The position numbers were made by a program, and so were the translations under genes. 14,631 bases of DNA from JAXDBV01 sp034678415. Lineage in GTDB: Bacteria; Bacteroidota; Bacteroidia; Bacteroidales; VadinHA17. Under the pieces are notes generated by a model. It was given only the letters and a program-made list of their open reading frames with translations. It made no database searches and was not told the origin of the DNA. Below are positions 5,615 through 13,683 of the stretch, piece by piece. The number at the start of each line of letters is the position of its first letter. Position 1 is the stretch's first letter. The stretch covers positions 1-14,631 of the forward strand of contig JAXDBV010000258.1 in assembly GCA_034678415.1 (NCBI GenBank), in the 5' to 3' direction.

Positions 5615-6718
5615 ATGGAAAAAATGAGGAACAGCATGCGATTCCTGTTGTGGCCGTTTACCCTGCTGTACGGGTTGGTAATGGAGATCCGCAATCATTT
5701 GTATACCCTGGAATGGCTACCTTCACATATGTTCCCATTCCCCGTGATTTCCGTGGGGAACATCACAGCCGGAGGAACAGGCAAAACACCTCACACTGAA
5801 TACCTTATTGCCTTGTTGAAGAATGAATTCCGGATCGCCAGCCTGAGCCGTGGCTACCTGAGGAAAACAAAGGGTTTTATTATCGCCTCCGAATCGTCAG
5901 GTCCGGATGAGATCGGAGATGAAGCCGTACAGGTAAAGCAAAAATTTCCGGACATCATTGTGGCGGTTGACCGTAACCGCCTTCACGGTATCCGCACCCT
6001 CATGACGGAAAGAACGGATATCAGCGCCATTCTCCTTGATGATGCATTCCAGCACAGATCAGTAACAGCCGGATTGAACATCCTCCTGGTGGATTACCAC
6101 CGCCCCCTGACCAGCGACTGGCTGCTGCCGGCCGGTAACCTGCGCGAACCTGTACACAATAAAAGCCGTGCACATATCATCATCGTTACCAAATGCCCTG
6201 CAAGCCTGACACCTGACGATCGTAACATCATGCTGGCCCGGCTGAATCCACGGCCTGAGCAAAAGGTGTTCTTCAGCACCTTTACGTATCATGAAATCAG
6301 ACCCGTTTTCCCGCCGGCCAATGAAAAAGTCATACTTGAACATTGCATCAGGGAAAAATACTCCGTATTACTGGTAACCGGTATTGCCAATCCGCTACCC
6401 CTGAATAAAATGATAGGAAACGCCTTGCCTTCACTTTCAGCCCTATCGTTTCCAGACCATCACCGCTACCGGAAAAAAGATATTGAAACCATTCATGATG
6501 CTTATAAAAAGATAGGGAATGTCAACAAGCTGATTATTACTACAGAAAAGGATGCCGTGCGGTTCAGACAGCTCACATTACCTAAGGATCTGCAGGATGC
6601 TATGTATTATATACCTGTGAAAGTGGACTTACTGTTTGGAGAAAAAGAAGCATTTGATAAAATAATACTCACGTATGTTAAAACAAATCAAAGAGACATC
6701 AACCTTTCTCAGGGATAA
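5615..6718 (+). CDS. lpxK: Tetraacyldisaccharide 4'-kinase (lipid A)
   Basis: Phosphorylates the 4' position of the tetraacyldisaccharide to make lipid IVA, a late cytoplasmic-face step of lipid A synthesis. From the chosen ATG at 5615 the protein has 367 residues. It begins with a membrane-associating helix (MRFLLWPFTLLYGLV), then the P-loop SVGNITAGGTGKTP (about 46-59), the DDAFQHR motif that in the family carries a catalytic Asp, LLPAGNLREP, and a C-terminal TTEKDAVR. The frame stays open upstream to a TTG at 5561 inside sppA, which would add 18 residues unlike LpxK N-termini. ATGs at 5624 and 5636 are other options. The 3' end overlaps punA by 44 bp, suggesting translational coupling. Its presence confirms a Gram-negative envelope. 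Confidence 0.94.
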   Translation: MEKMRNSMRFLLWPFTLLYGLVMEIRNHLYTLEWLPSHMFPFPVISVGNITAGGTGKTPHTEYLIALLKNEFRIASLSRGYLRKTKGFIIASESSGPDEIGDEAVQVKQKFPDIIVAVDRNRLHGIRTLMTERTDISAILLDDAFQHRSVTAGLNILLVDYHRPLTSDWLLPAGNLREPVHNKSRAHIIIVTKCPASLTPDDRNIMLARLNPRPEQKVFFSTFTYHEIRPVFPPANEKVILEHCIREKYSVLLVTGIANPLPLNKMIGNALPSLSALSFPDHHRYRKKDIETIHDAYKKIGNVNKLIITTEKDAVRFRQLTLPKDLQDAMYYIPVKVDLLFGEKEAFDKIILTYVKTNQRDINLSQG

Positions 6719-7484
6719 GATACGTTCAGCACCAAAGGCAGGTATAATACTCGGAACAGGGTTGGGCGGGCTTGCCGATGAGATGAGCATACAGCATGCG
6801 ATGGATTATGCAGATATACCCCATTTTCCTGTCCCGACTGTTGAGGGTCATAAAGGCCAACTTCTGTTCGGCCATCTGAACGGGACAGAAGTAATCGCCA
6901 TGCAGGGAAGGTTCCATTATTATGAAGGTTACACCATGCAACAGATCACATTCCCTGTGCGCGTAATGAAAGAGCTGGGTATAAAATACCTGTTCCTTTC
7001 CAATGCTAGTGGAGGTGTTAATCCTGATTTCGAGATCGGTGACATCATGATACAGACAGATCACATTAACCTGTTACCAAATCCGCTGATAGGTAAACAT
7101 GAAAAAGAATATGGTGTCAGATTTCCTGACATGAGCCACGTCTATTCAAAAGAACTTATTGAGAAAGCCCTGGCCATCGCAGAAAAGCACAGGATAGCCG
7201 TTAAGACGGGTGTTTATCTTGCCACAACGGGCCCCACCTATGAAACTCCGTCCGAGTACCGGTATTTCAGGATTATCGGCGCCGATACCGTAGGTATGTC
7301 CACCACTCCTGAGACCATTGTTGCACACCAGATGGGAATCTCCTGTTTCGCCATGTCAATCATCACTGATCTGGGTGTACCCGAGAAGATCGAGGTCATC
7401 ACCCATGAGAATGTGCAAAAGATTGCCAGGCAGGCAGAAAAACAAATGACCGTTATCATGAAAGAACTAATCGGTACCCTTTGA
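6675..7484 (+). CDS. punA: Purine nucleoside phosphorylase, trimeric PNP/MTAP family
   Basis: A 269-residue cytoplasmic enzyme that cleaves purine nucleosides with phosphate to free base and ribose-1-phosphate (purine salvage). Family signatures are LGTGLGG (26-32, phosphate loop with Thr28), GHKG (58-61), GRFHYYEGY (78-86, with Arg79 and His81), SNASGGVNP (109-117), TGPTYETPSEYR (185-196, with base-binding Glu190), VGMSTTPE (206-213), and SIITDLG (228-234). At the position where human PNP has the purine-reading Asn243, this protein has Asp232, as MTAP enzymes do. The Glu190 typical of 6-oxopurine enzymes is kept, so base preference is uncertain. The start ATG at 6675 lies inside lpxK (44-bp overlap); 19 bp separate its stop from the transporter gene. 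It is likely co-transcribed from the sppA promoter. Confidence 0.93.
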   Translation: MLKQIKETSTFLRDKIRSAPKAGIILGTGLGGLADEMSIQHAMDYADIPHFPVPTVEGHKGQLLFGHLNGTEVIAMQGRFHYYEGYTMQQITFPVRVMKELGIKYLFLSNASGGVNPDFEIGDIMIQTDHINLLPNPLIGKHEKEYGVRFPDMSHVYSKELIEKALAIAEKHRIAVKTGVYLATTGPTYETPSEYRYFRIIGADTVGMSTTPETIVAHQMGISCFAMSIITDLGVPEKIEVITHENVQKIARQAEKQMTVIMKELIGTL

Positions 7485-7503
7485 CTCCTCAGGCAATCTC
7501 TAC

Positions 7504-8682
7504 ATGCAAACCACAGTCGGCTTCAGAAGGGCAAATGTTCTGGTGATCTCCATTGCCCATTTCATCCACGACCTTTACACCGCTTTCCTGGCACAGTCGC
7601 TCCCTCTCATCATCCAGAAACTAAGCATCTCAACCACAAAAGCCGGATTATTGTCGGTGTTCCAGCTGCTGCCTAATTATTTTACATTCATGGTCGGCCT
7701 TTATGGAGGCAATGTCAAGGCCAAATATTTTGTGATGTTTGCTCCCTCCGTCACCACCATCAGCATGAGCCTGATCGGTGTGGCTCCCGGTTATACCATG
7801 CTGGCCGTGTTGTTGTTCATCAGCGGGCTGGGCTCCACATTGTTCCATGCCCCCACACCGGTCCTGGTAAAGAAATTTTCAGGGAACAGGATTGGTATGG
7901 GTATGAGCCTGTATATGCTGGGAGGTGAAATAGGTCGCACGCTGGGACCGCTGGTCATTGTCGGTGTTGTATCCCTCTGGGGGTTTGAAGGTACTTACCG
8001 GCTCATACCTTTTGGTATCCTTGCCTCCCTCCTCCTGTATCTCCGACTTAGGAAAACCGAGTTCTCGGGACCGGTACGACATGACAACCGGCTGGTTGAT
8101 TACCGGGGCCTGTTTAAACGCTTTCTCCCCCTCCTTCTTGTGATCACGGGTTTTACCGTTGCCGGCGCGTTCATGAAATCAGCCCTTACCTATTACCTGC
8201 CTACCTATATCACAGCCAAAACAGGGATGTACGAGTTTTCAGGAATATCATTATCCGTCCTACAGATGGTAGGAGCCATCGGAACCCTCAATGCGGGTAC
8301 GATCTCTGACAAAATCGGAAGGAAAACCACCCTGCTGATCATTTCCATTGCTGCTCCACTGTTCATGTGGGTATTTCTTTTTACCGAAGGATGGAGTACC
8401 ATCCCTGTGCTGATTGTTCTGGGTTTCTTCCTGGTGGCACCTACCCCCGTAGTGTTGGCCATTATCACCGAATATGAGACCGATCATCTGGTGTTTATCA
8501 ACAGCGTTTACCTCACCATGATATTTCTGACACAATCACTGGGAGCATTGCTGGTCGGGCTTTCATCAGACATATTCGGACTGGAGACCACCTTCAGGAT
8601 CAGTGCCGTGATAGCCCTCCTTGCCATTGTTTTCGTACTGATGCTTCCCGGCTCCATACGAGTGAAACGAGAATCAGCGTGA
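7504..8682 (+). CDS. MFS transporter, fosmidomycin-resistance (Fsr)-like
   Basis: A 392-residue inner-membrane protein with about twelve hydrophobic segments and a polar central loop (about 183-205), the layout of the major facilitator superfamily. It resembles the Fsr subgroup: HFIHDLYTAFLAQSLPLII near the start, GLGSTLFHAPTPVLVKKFSG (108-127), and MGMSLYMLGGEIGRTLGPL (132-150), compare Fsr GLGSAAFHP...GMSLFMVGG. The MFS motif A is well kept in the TM8-9 loop (GTISDKIGRK, 265-274) but is degenerate in the TM2-3 loop (GLYGGNVKAK, 65-74). Proton-driven export of a small molecule is likely; the substrate is unknown and resistance to fosmidomycin should not be assumed. It is the last gene of the sppA cluster, 19 bp after punA, and its end overlaps the next gene on the other strand by 9 bp. 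Confidence 0.88.
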   Translation: MQTTVGFRRANVLVISIAHFIHDLYTAFLAQSLPLIIQKLSISTTKAGLLSVFQLLPNYFTFMVGLYGGNVKAKYFVMFAPSVTTISMSLIGVAPGYTMLAVLLFISGLGSTLFHAPTPVLVKKFSGNRIGMGMSLYMLGGEIGRTLGPLVIVGVVSLWGFEGTYRLIPFGILASLLLYLRLRKTEFSGPVRHDNRLVDYRGLFKRFLPLLLVITGFTVAGAFMKSALTYYLPTYITAKTGMYEFSGISLSVLQMVGAIGTLNAGTISDKIGRKTTLLIISIAAPLFMWVFLFTEGWSTIPVLIVLGFFLVAPTPVVLAIITEYETDHLVFINSVYLTMIFLTQSLGALLVGLSSDIFGLETTFRISAVIALLAIVFVLMLPGSIRVKRESA

Positions 8683-11325
8683 CAGGCGCCCGGCCAGCAC
8701 ACAGGTTTTCTTGTACCTTGTGACCTCTCCTCTCAGGTTAAATACTTCCACATAAAACAGGTAAATCCCTACCGGTGCCCTGATCCCGGCATCATTCAAC
8801 CCGTCCCAGGTGACCGATCCCCGTGCTCCAAGTAACCCGTTCTGCACCAGCTTCCTGACAACCCTCCCATCGGCATCGTAGATTATGATTTCAGCCACAT
8901 ACCCGGACGCCGGAAAGGTATAGAACAGACTGACCACATCATTGTATCCGTCATTGTCAGGAGAAAATACTTCGGGGCTAATCATAATCTCTTTATCTTC
9001 CTCCGGATTGTCAATGTGCTGTGAGTTCTGCAGGCCCGGTGTGCCATAATCCACAGTACTGGCGGCAGAATGCCAGTTCCTCCTGTCCTGAGTCGGCCGA
9101 TCAAAACTGATCCTTTCCAGTGATACTCCCTCCGGATCGATGATCAGCGGATAGTGCATATCTTCGTGATACCTGAATTCATCCACTACTTCACTCCATT
9201 GAGATACAAGCACCACCGTACCCTCACTGTCGGGCAGTGAGGGCATCCTTTCCATGGGCAGAAAAGCGGAAGGATCGTGCACCGGGTATTGATCCTGTAC
9301 CATATATGGATCAACCGTCAGCACGAGATAATCCCCCGGAAACATTAAGTATCCTCCCGGACAAACGGTGACGGGATCATCCAGCTGTCCTGTGCCAACA
9401 TTCCATCCCGACACTTGGATGTTACCAAGATCCAGCACCTTATCCGAATGGTTATATATCTCCACATAATCGGATCCGCCTGGTGAAGGATTAAACAAAA
9501 TCTCGTTAATGATCAGTTCCCGGGAGGATGGTATATCCGGGATTGAAAATCTTGCGGTCATTACAGCAGAAGGAAGGTTCCCGGAACAATCCATAATCCG
9601 GGGCTTAACATCAAGGTAATAGATCTTATTCCTGAGAAAACTGCTACTGAAATGAAGAGAGACGGTTTTGTATTCCGGGAACAGGCAAGTAACGGTATCG
9701 GGATGACCGATGCCCTGGTCCACTTCATAATTGGTGGGATGAAGTACCGAGGGAATGTACAGGGCCTCACTAAACCATACGATTATACTGGTATCGGTGG
9801 TACAGGTGATCCTTTCCACTTCGGGCGGTATCTGATCCGGATTTTTACCTGACACCGAGTTCCTCCTTCCGGGTGTTCCTCCAGACACATCGGAGGATGC
9901 CAGCCAGTTACCGCTTCCTCCACAGGGATTGGAAGGATCGATCTGTTCAAGCGCCCAGCCTCCTTCCGACTTATATCCCGGCTCATACCACCGGTCGGTA
10001 TAATGAACAAAAGAAACGGGCATACCCTTCCGGTCATTCAGCACACCAAACTGCCCGGCATACGCCAGCGCCGGACATCCTTTCAACATCAGTACTGGCG
10101 TGCTGGGAGCAAACGCTCCCACACACTCTTCACCGCAAACCACAACATAATCTCCGGGAGCAAGGATAAATGACGGCAAGAGTATGGCACTCTCTCCGAT
10201 GATCAGCTTCCAGTTGTCTAGCTTCGCAGGAAACGTCGAATTATTATACAACTCAATGTATTCACATTCCGGCAGACCGACAGGAGGTGACGGATCGGCC
10301 ATGATCTCATTGATGACCACCTCAAATAAACCTGTCTGGTGATGGCTGAATCCAATATCCACGGGTAGCATCACATTACCGGCAGGATCTGTAATACCTT
10401 CCAGGTGTAACAGGTATGACACGTCGGAGGTAAACGCACGGTCGAACCAAAGGGTGTATGAATTCATATCCAAAACGCTTATGCCCGCAGGGGGACCTAT
10501 TCCCTGGTCCACAAAATAGTGTTGAGGATTCATGACCGAAGCATGAAGAACATTTTCAGATAAGGTGATCATCAGTCGGTTCTCATCCAGCACCACCAAG
10601 GTGTCTATCACAGGCGGTATGGTGTCTGTATGAAATACTCCGGCAATGGAAAGGTCATCGAACCACAGTTTTTGATCCTGTGAGGAGGAGTATTTATAAT
10701 ATATTCCGAAGCAGTTGGCATGTACGAATGTGGCATCGGTTGCCTGAGCCGTGATTATCAGTTCGTCAAATCCGCCGTTCATATCTATGCTGAGCGTCCA
10801 TAATCCACCGGCTGAACGTGTTACCTCCAGTCCGGCAGCCGTACTGTAACCTACCTGCAATTCCCAGTTAATACCGGTGTTGATAACCTCTGTTACTGCA
10901 TCACCCTCTATTCGCCAGAGTTTCAGCAGGTCATCCGAGCCCTTGTAGTTCACCCCGACCGCATAACCCCTAACGTTCCCCTCTGGATGCATATGGCCTG
11001 CATCCGCATCTCCAAAGAGAAAGACACACCAGTTGTTCATTGATGAAGGGTTGTAACCATGCCGAACCTGAAAGCGCCATATTGTAGTACCGGCCGAAAG
11101 CTGCAAACCCCGAAGGAAGACCGAGATCTGATCATTCCCGTTCCCGGGATTATCAAAGACATGATGAAGTGAGTAATTTCCTGAGACAGGGCTGACGGCG
11201 GATGCCTCCCAGCGCCCCGACGTGCTTTCTATCCATCCGTCCAATACTCCGTCTTCGAAATCGATATACATTTGTGCATGAAGAACGGGTGAGAATAACC
11301 AAAAAAGAAGAAATGCCTTTCTCAC
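8674..11325 (-). CDS. Large secreted protein with two lamin-tail modules and gliding/FlgD-like C-terminal domain
   Basis: 883 residues. A signal peptide (1-18, ending LHAQ) leads to a LamG-like beta-sandwich region (about 20-230) with FEDG near its start and WFDDLSIAG at its end. Two copies of one module pair follow: an SbsA-like Ig domain (about 236-328 and 499-594, each with the landmark VDQGIG) and a lamin tail domain (about 335-490 and 602-770), opening with VVINEIMADPSP / LIINEILFNPSP and closing with NW.AS..V.GGTPGRRNS / NWHSAASTVDYGTPGLQNS. Residues about 781-883 are a gliding-motility/FlgD-type Ig domain: FSPDNDGYND (787-796), WDGLNDAG (840-847), PVGIYLFYVEV (851-861). Such ends commonly direct type IX secretion in Bacteroidota, here inferred. 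No catalytic domain is seen; adhesion or matrix structure is plausible. The start is GTG, because a stop lies two codons upstream and the next ATG follows the signal peptide. Confidence 0.88.
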   Translation of the reverse strand: MRKAFLLFWLFSPVLHAQMYIDFEDGVLDGWIESTSGRWEASAVSPVSGNYSLHHVFDNPGNGNDQISVFLRGLQLSAGTTIWRFQVRHGYNPSSMNNWCVFLFGDADAGHMHPEGNVRGYAVGVNYKGSDDLLKLWRIEGDAVTEVINTGINWELQVGYSTAAGLEVTRSAGGLWTLSIDMNGGFDELIITAQATDATFVHANCFGIYYKYSSSQDQKLWFDDLSIAGVFHTDTIPPVIDTLVVLDENRLMITLSENVLHASVMNPQHYFVDQGIGPPAGISVLDMNSYTLWFDRAFTSDVSYLLHLEGITDPAGNVMLPVDIGFSHHQTGLFEVVINEIMADPSPPVGLPECEYIELYNNSTFPAKLDNWKLIIGESAILLPSFILAPGDYVVVCGEECVGAFAPSTPVLMLKGCPALAYAGQFGVLNDRKGMPVSFVHYTDRWYEPGYKSEGGWALEQIDPSNPCGGSGNWLASSDVSGGTPGRRNSVSGKNPDQIPPEVERITCTTDTSIIVWFSEALYIPSVLHPTNYEVDQGIGHPDTVTCLFPEYKTVSLHFSSSFLRNKIYYLDVKPRIMDCSGNLPSAVMTARFSIPDIPSSRELIINEILFNPSPGGSDYVEIYNHSDKVLDLGNIQVSGWNVGTGQLDDPVTVCPGGYLMFPGDYLVLTVDPYMVQDQYPVHDPSAFLPMERMPSLPDSEGTVVLVSQWSEVVDEFRYHEDMHYPLIIDPEGVSLERISFDRPTQDRRNWHSAASTVDYGTPGLQNSQHIDNPEEDKEIMISPEVFSPDNDGYNDVVSLFYTFPASGYVAEIIIYDADGRVVRKLVQNGLLGARGSVTWDGLNDAGIRAPVGIYLFYVEVFNLRGEVTRYKKTCVLAGRLSR

Positions 11326-11364
11326 TTCTTACAATAATTGTATATTCGACCTCCGGAATTCTAA

Positions 11365-11378
11365 ATTAAGTGCTTAAT
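11365..11378. repeat. Palindrome in the divergent region before asd
   Basis: ATTAAG-TG-CTTAAT is a perfect 6-bp inverted repeat in the 88-bp AT-rich gap (11326-11413) between the secreted-protein gene and asd. A smaller one, ACAAT-A-ATTGT, lies at 11331-11341. Either could be an operator, but short AT-rich palindromes are common by chance. Confidence 0.35.
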
Positions 11379-11391
11379 AACTCAAAATTAA

Positions 11392-11399
11392 AAAATTTG
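11392..11399 (+). promoter_or_regulatory. Weak candidate -7 element of asd
   Basis: AAAATTTG differs from TAnnTTTG in one base and would put the transcript start about 9 nt before the asd ATG. No TTG is found at the -33 distance, so support is weak. Confidence 0.3.
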
Positions 11400-11413
11400 A
11401 TAAACAGAACAAA

Positions 11414-12403
11414 ATGAAAGTCGCGGTTGTTGGCGCTACCGGTTTGGTAGGAAGGAAAATGGTACAGGTTCTGCAGGAAAGGAAATTCCCGATGGATGAG
11501 CTGATCCCTGTTGCTTCCGAAAAATCGATCGGACAGGAGGTGTTGTTTCAAGGTAATACATATACGGTTATCGGGCTGAACGATGCAATCAGGAAACGGC
11601 CCTCCCTGGCCTTATATTCAGCCGGTGCTGCCGTCTCAAGGGAATGGGCTCCGCGATTTGCCGATGCAGGCACTACCGTTATTGACAACTCCTCGGCATG
11701 GAGAATGGAACCGGGCATACCTCTCATCGTTCCCGAGATCAATGCACAGGTGCTGAAGAAAGAAAACCGGATCATTGCCAATCCTAATTGCTCAACCATT
11801 CAGATGGTTCTCGTACTGGCTCCTCTCCACAGGAAATACCGTATCAAAAGGATCGTGGTGTCAACCTACCAGTCGGTCACCGGGACAGGGAAGAAAGCCG
11901 TCGTTCAGCTTCAGAATGAAAGGCTGGGTGCAGAAGGTGAGATGTCATATCCCTATAAAATTGATCTGAATTGCATTCCACAATGCGATGTGTTCCTTGA
12001 CAATGACTATACGAAGGAAGAAATGAAACTGGTGCACGAAACGCGGAAAATACTCGATGATCCGACGATACGTGTCTCTCCGACGTCGGTCAGGGTACCT
12101 GTCATGGGAGGTCATTCTGAATCGGTGAATGTTGAGTTTCATTCCGATTTTGATCTGTCCGTAGTCAGAACGCTGCTGTCGGAGATGCCGGGCGTGGTGG
12201 TAATGGATAATCCGTCCGAAAAGCTCTACCCCATGCCGTTACTGAGCCATGAGAAAGATGAGGTTTTCGTTGGCCGGATACGAAGGGACGACAGTCAGCC
12301 CAACACCCTTAACATGTGGATCGTATCAGATAATCTTCGTAAGGGAGCAGCCACCAATGCGGTACAGATCGGTGAATACCTTTTGAAAGCAGGATTAATA
12401 TAG
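11414..12403 (+). CDS. asd: Aspartate-semialdehyde dehydrogenase
   Basis: A 329-residue cytoplasmic enzyme that reduces aspartyl phosphate with NADPH to aspartate semialdehyde, the branch point to lysine/diaminopimelate, threonine and methionine. It shows the N-terminal nucleotide-binding GATGLVGRKMV (7-17), SAGAAVSREWAP (69-80), DNSSAWRM (91-98), VPEIN (106-110), the active-site NPNCST (123-128) with nucleophile Cys126, VSTYQSVTGTGKKA (149-162), and SVRVPVMGGHSE (225-236) with the likely catalytic His234. Length is that of the common bacterial form of about 330-340 residues. The ATG at 11414 follows an A-rich leader (AACAGAACAAA). It is not beside other aspartate-pathway genes, and the leader is too short for a lysine riboswitch. 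Its stop overlaps hflX on the other strand by 9 bp. Confidence 0.96.
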   Translation: MKVAVVGATGLVGRKMVQVLQERKFPMDELIPVASEKSIGQEVLFQGNTYTVIGLNDAIRKRPSLALYSAGAAVSREWAPRFADAGTTVIDNSSAWRMEPGIPLIVPEINAQVLKKENRIIANPNCSTIQMVLVLAPLHRKYRIKRIVVSTYQSVTGTGKKAVVQLQNERLGAEGEMSYPYKIDLNCIPQCDVFLDNDYTKEEMKLVHETRKILDDPTIRVSPTSVRVPVMGGHSESVNVEFHSDFDLSVVRTLLSEMPGVVVMDNPSEKLYPMPLLSHEKDEVFVGRIRRDDSQPNTLNMWIVSDNLRKGAATNAVQIGEYLLKAGLI

Positions 12404-13588
12404 AAAATCGTCGTAGGGATATCTCTGTATGTGGATTTCCCTCACCTTTGAATACAGGATATCCTTCAGCTCCTGCAGGTTTATTTTTTCCGTTGCAGAG
12501 ATGAATATTCCCGGCTCATGGTTCTTTCCCATCCATGTGTTTTTCAGCTCATCGAGGGAATAATTCTCCCTGTTTCTTGGAGTAAGATCATCCGCCTCCT
12601 TCGGTACATAGAAATAGAGATCAATCTTGTTGAACACCAGGTACACTGGTTTACGGTTGGCACCCAGCTCCTCCAGTGTCTGGTTCACCACTTCTATCTG
12701 TTCCTCGAAGCTTGGGTGTGAGATATCCACCACATGGAGAAGAATATCTGCCTCGCGCACCTCATCCAGGGTTGACTTGAATGCTTCCACCAGATGATGC
12801 GGCAGTTTCCTGATAAATCCAACGGTGTCCGAAAGCAGGAAAGGCAGGTTTCCAATAACCATCTTACGTACGGTGGTGTCAACGGTGGCAAACAGCTTAT
12901 TCTCGGCAAATACGTCGGATTTGCTGAGCAGGTTCATGAGGGTTGATTTCCCTACATTGGTATATCCCACCAGTGCCACCCTCACCAGTTTGCCACGGTT
13001 ATTTCGTTGCATAGACATCCGGGTGTCGATCTTCTGCAACTGTTCCTTCAGTCTGGCAATCTTGTCGCGGACGATTCTGCGGTCGGTTTCAATTTCTGTT
13101 TCACCGGGGCCTCTGAGGCCGATACCGCCCCGTTGCCGTTCAAGGTGGGTCCACATCCTTGTCAGCCGGGGAAGAAGATACTGATATTGTGCCAGCTCCA
13201 CCTGCACCCGTGCGTGAGCGGTTCGGGCCCGCCGGGCAAAAATATCCAGGATCAGGTTGGTACGGTCAAGGACACGGCATTCAAGAATCCTCTCTATATT
13301 GCGTATCTGGCTGGGAGTAAGTTCGTCATCGAAAATTACCAGGTTGATGCCGTGATCATGCACATACTGCGATATCTCTTCCATCTTCCCTTTTCCGACA
13401 AAGGTGCTGGCATTGGGAATATCAATACGCTGTATAAAGCTTTTCACAGGCCTGGCCCCGGCAGTATCGGTAAGAAATGACAGTTCGTCCAGGAAATCCT
13501 CAACCTGTTGTTCGCTCTGTCCTGGCCTGATCAATCCCACGAGGACAGCCTGCTCGGGCTCAGGGGTAGTAATAAATGGTTCATGCAT
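12395..13588 (-). CDS. hflX: GTPase HflX (ribosome-associated)
   Basis: A 397-residue GTPase that in studied bacteria binds the 50S subunit and splits stalled or heat-damaged 70S ribosomes. Residues about 13-115 are the HflX N-terminal domain (VGKGKMEEI at 64-72). Residues 118-200 are the helical linker with RARTAHARVQVELAQYQYLLPRL and the glycine-rich RQRGGIGLRGPGETEIETDRR (151-171). The G domain has G1 GYTNVGKST (208-216), the switch ATVDTT (234-239), G3 DTVGF (254-258), G4 NKID (320-323) and G5 SAT (364-366). All nucleotide-binding motifs are intact. It has a short C-terminal tail compared with E. coli HflX. The start is the ATG at 13588, where homologues begin. I see no good promoter in the 95-bp gap upstream; it may be read from the preceding - strand gene. 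Confidence 0.95.
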   Translation of the reverse strand: MHEPFITTPEPEQAVLVGLIRPGQSEQQVEDFLDELSFLTDTAGARPVKSFIQRIDIPNASTFVGKGKMEEISQYVHDHGINLVIFDDELTPSQIRNIERILECRVLDRTNLILDIFARRARTAHARVQVELAQYQYLLPRLTRMWTHLERQRGGIGLRGPGETEIETDRRIVRDKIARLKEQLQKIDTRMSMQRNNRGKLVRVALVGYTNVGKSTLMNLLSKSDVFAENKLFATVDTTVRKMVIGNLPFLLSDTVGFIRKLPHHLVEAFKSTLDEVREADILLHVVDISHPSFEEQIEVVNQTLEELGANRKPVYLVFNKIDLYFYVPKEADDLTPRNRENYSLDELKNTWMGKNHEPGIFISATEKINLQELKDILYSKVREIHIQRYPYDDFLY

Positions 13589-13632
13589 GAAGAAACACCT
13601 GCGCTAATTCCTTTTTTTATCCTGCTAAGGGA

Positions 13633-13680
13633 TGAAAAACAAACACCTTGGGAGCGGTGACCGTACCGGACTGCTCCGCT
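13633..13680 (-). terminator. Possible weak terminator between the right-edge gene and hflX
   Basis: On the - strand GGAGC (13676-13672) can pair with GCTCC (13655-13651), and an imperfect T-rich tail (GTTTGTTTTTC, 13643-13633) follows after a gap. The stem is short, the loop is 16 nt and the tail is interrupted, so read-through into hflX is equally plausible. Confidence 0.25.
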
Positions 13681-13683
13681 TTA

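Noticed and set aside
5215..5694. Open frame of 159 codons on the - strand across the sppA/lpxK junction
   Set aside because: It overlaps two firmly identified genes and has no motif or promoter; it is a by-product of their codon use.
11326..11413. Lysine riboswitch before asd
   Set aside because: The gap is only 88 bp and AT-rich, the likely transcript start is close to the ATG, and no conserved riboswitch core is visible.
13007..13480. Open frame of 157 codons on the + strand inside hflX
   Set aside because: It is antisense to a well-conserved GTPase gene, has low-complexity composition unlike a real protein, and has no promoter or family motif.
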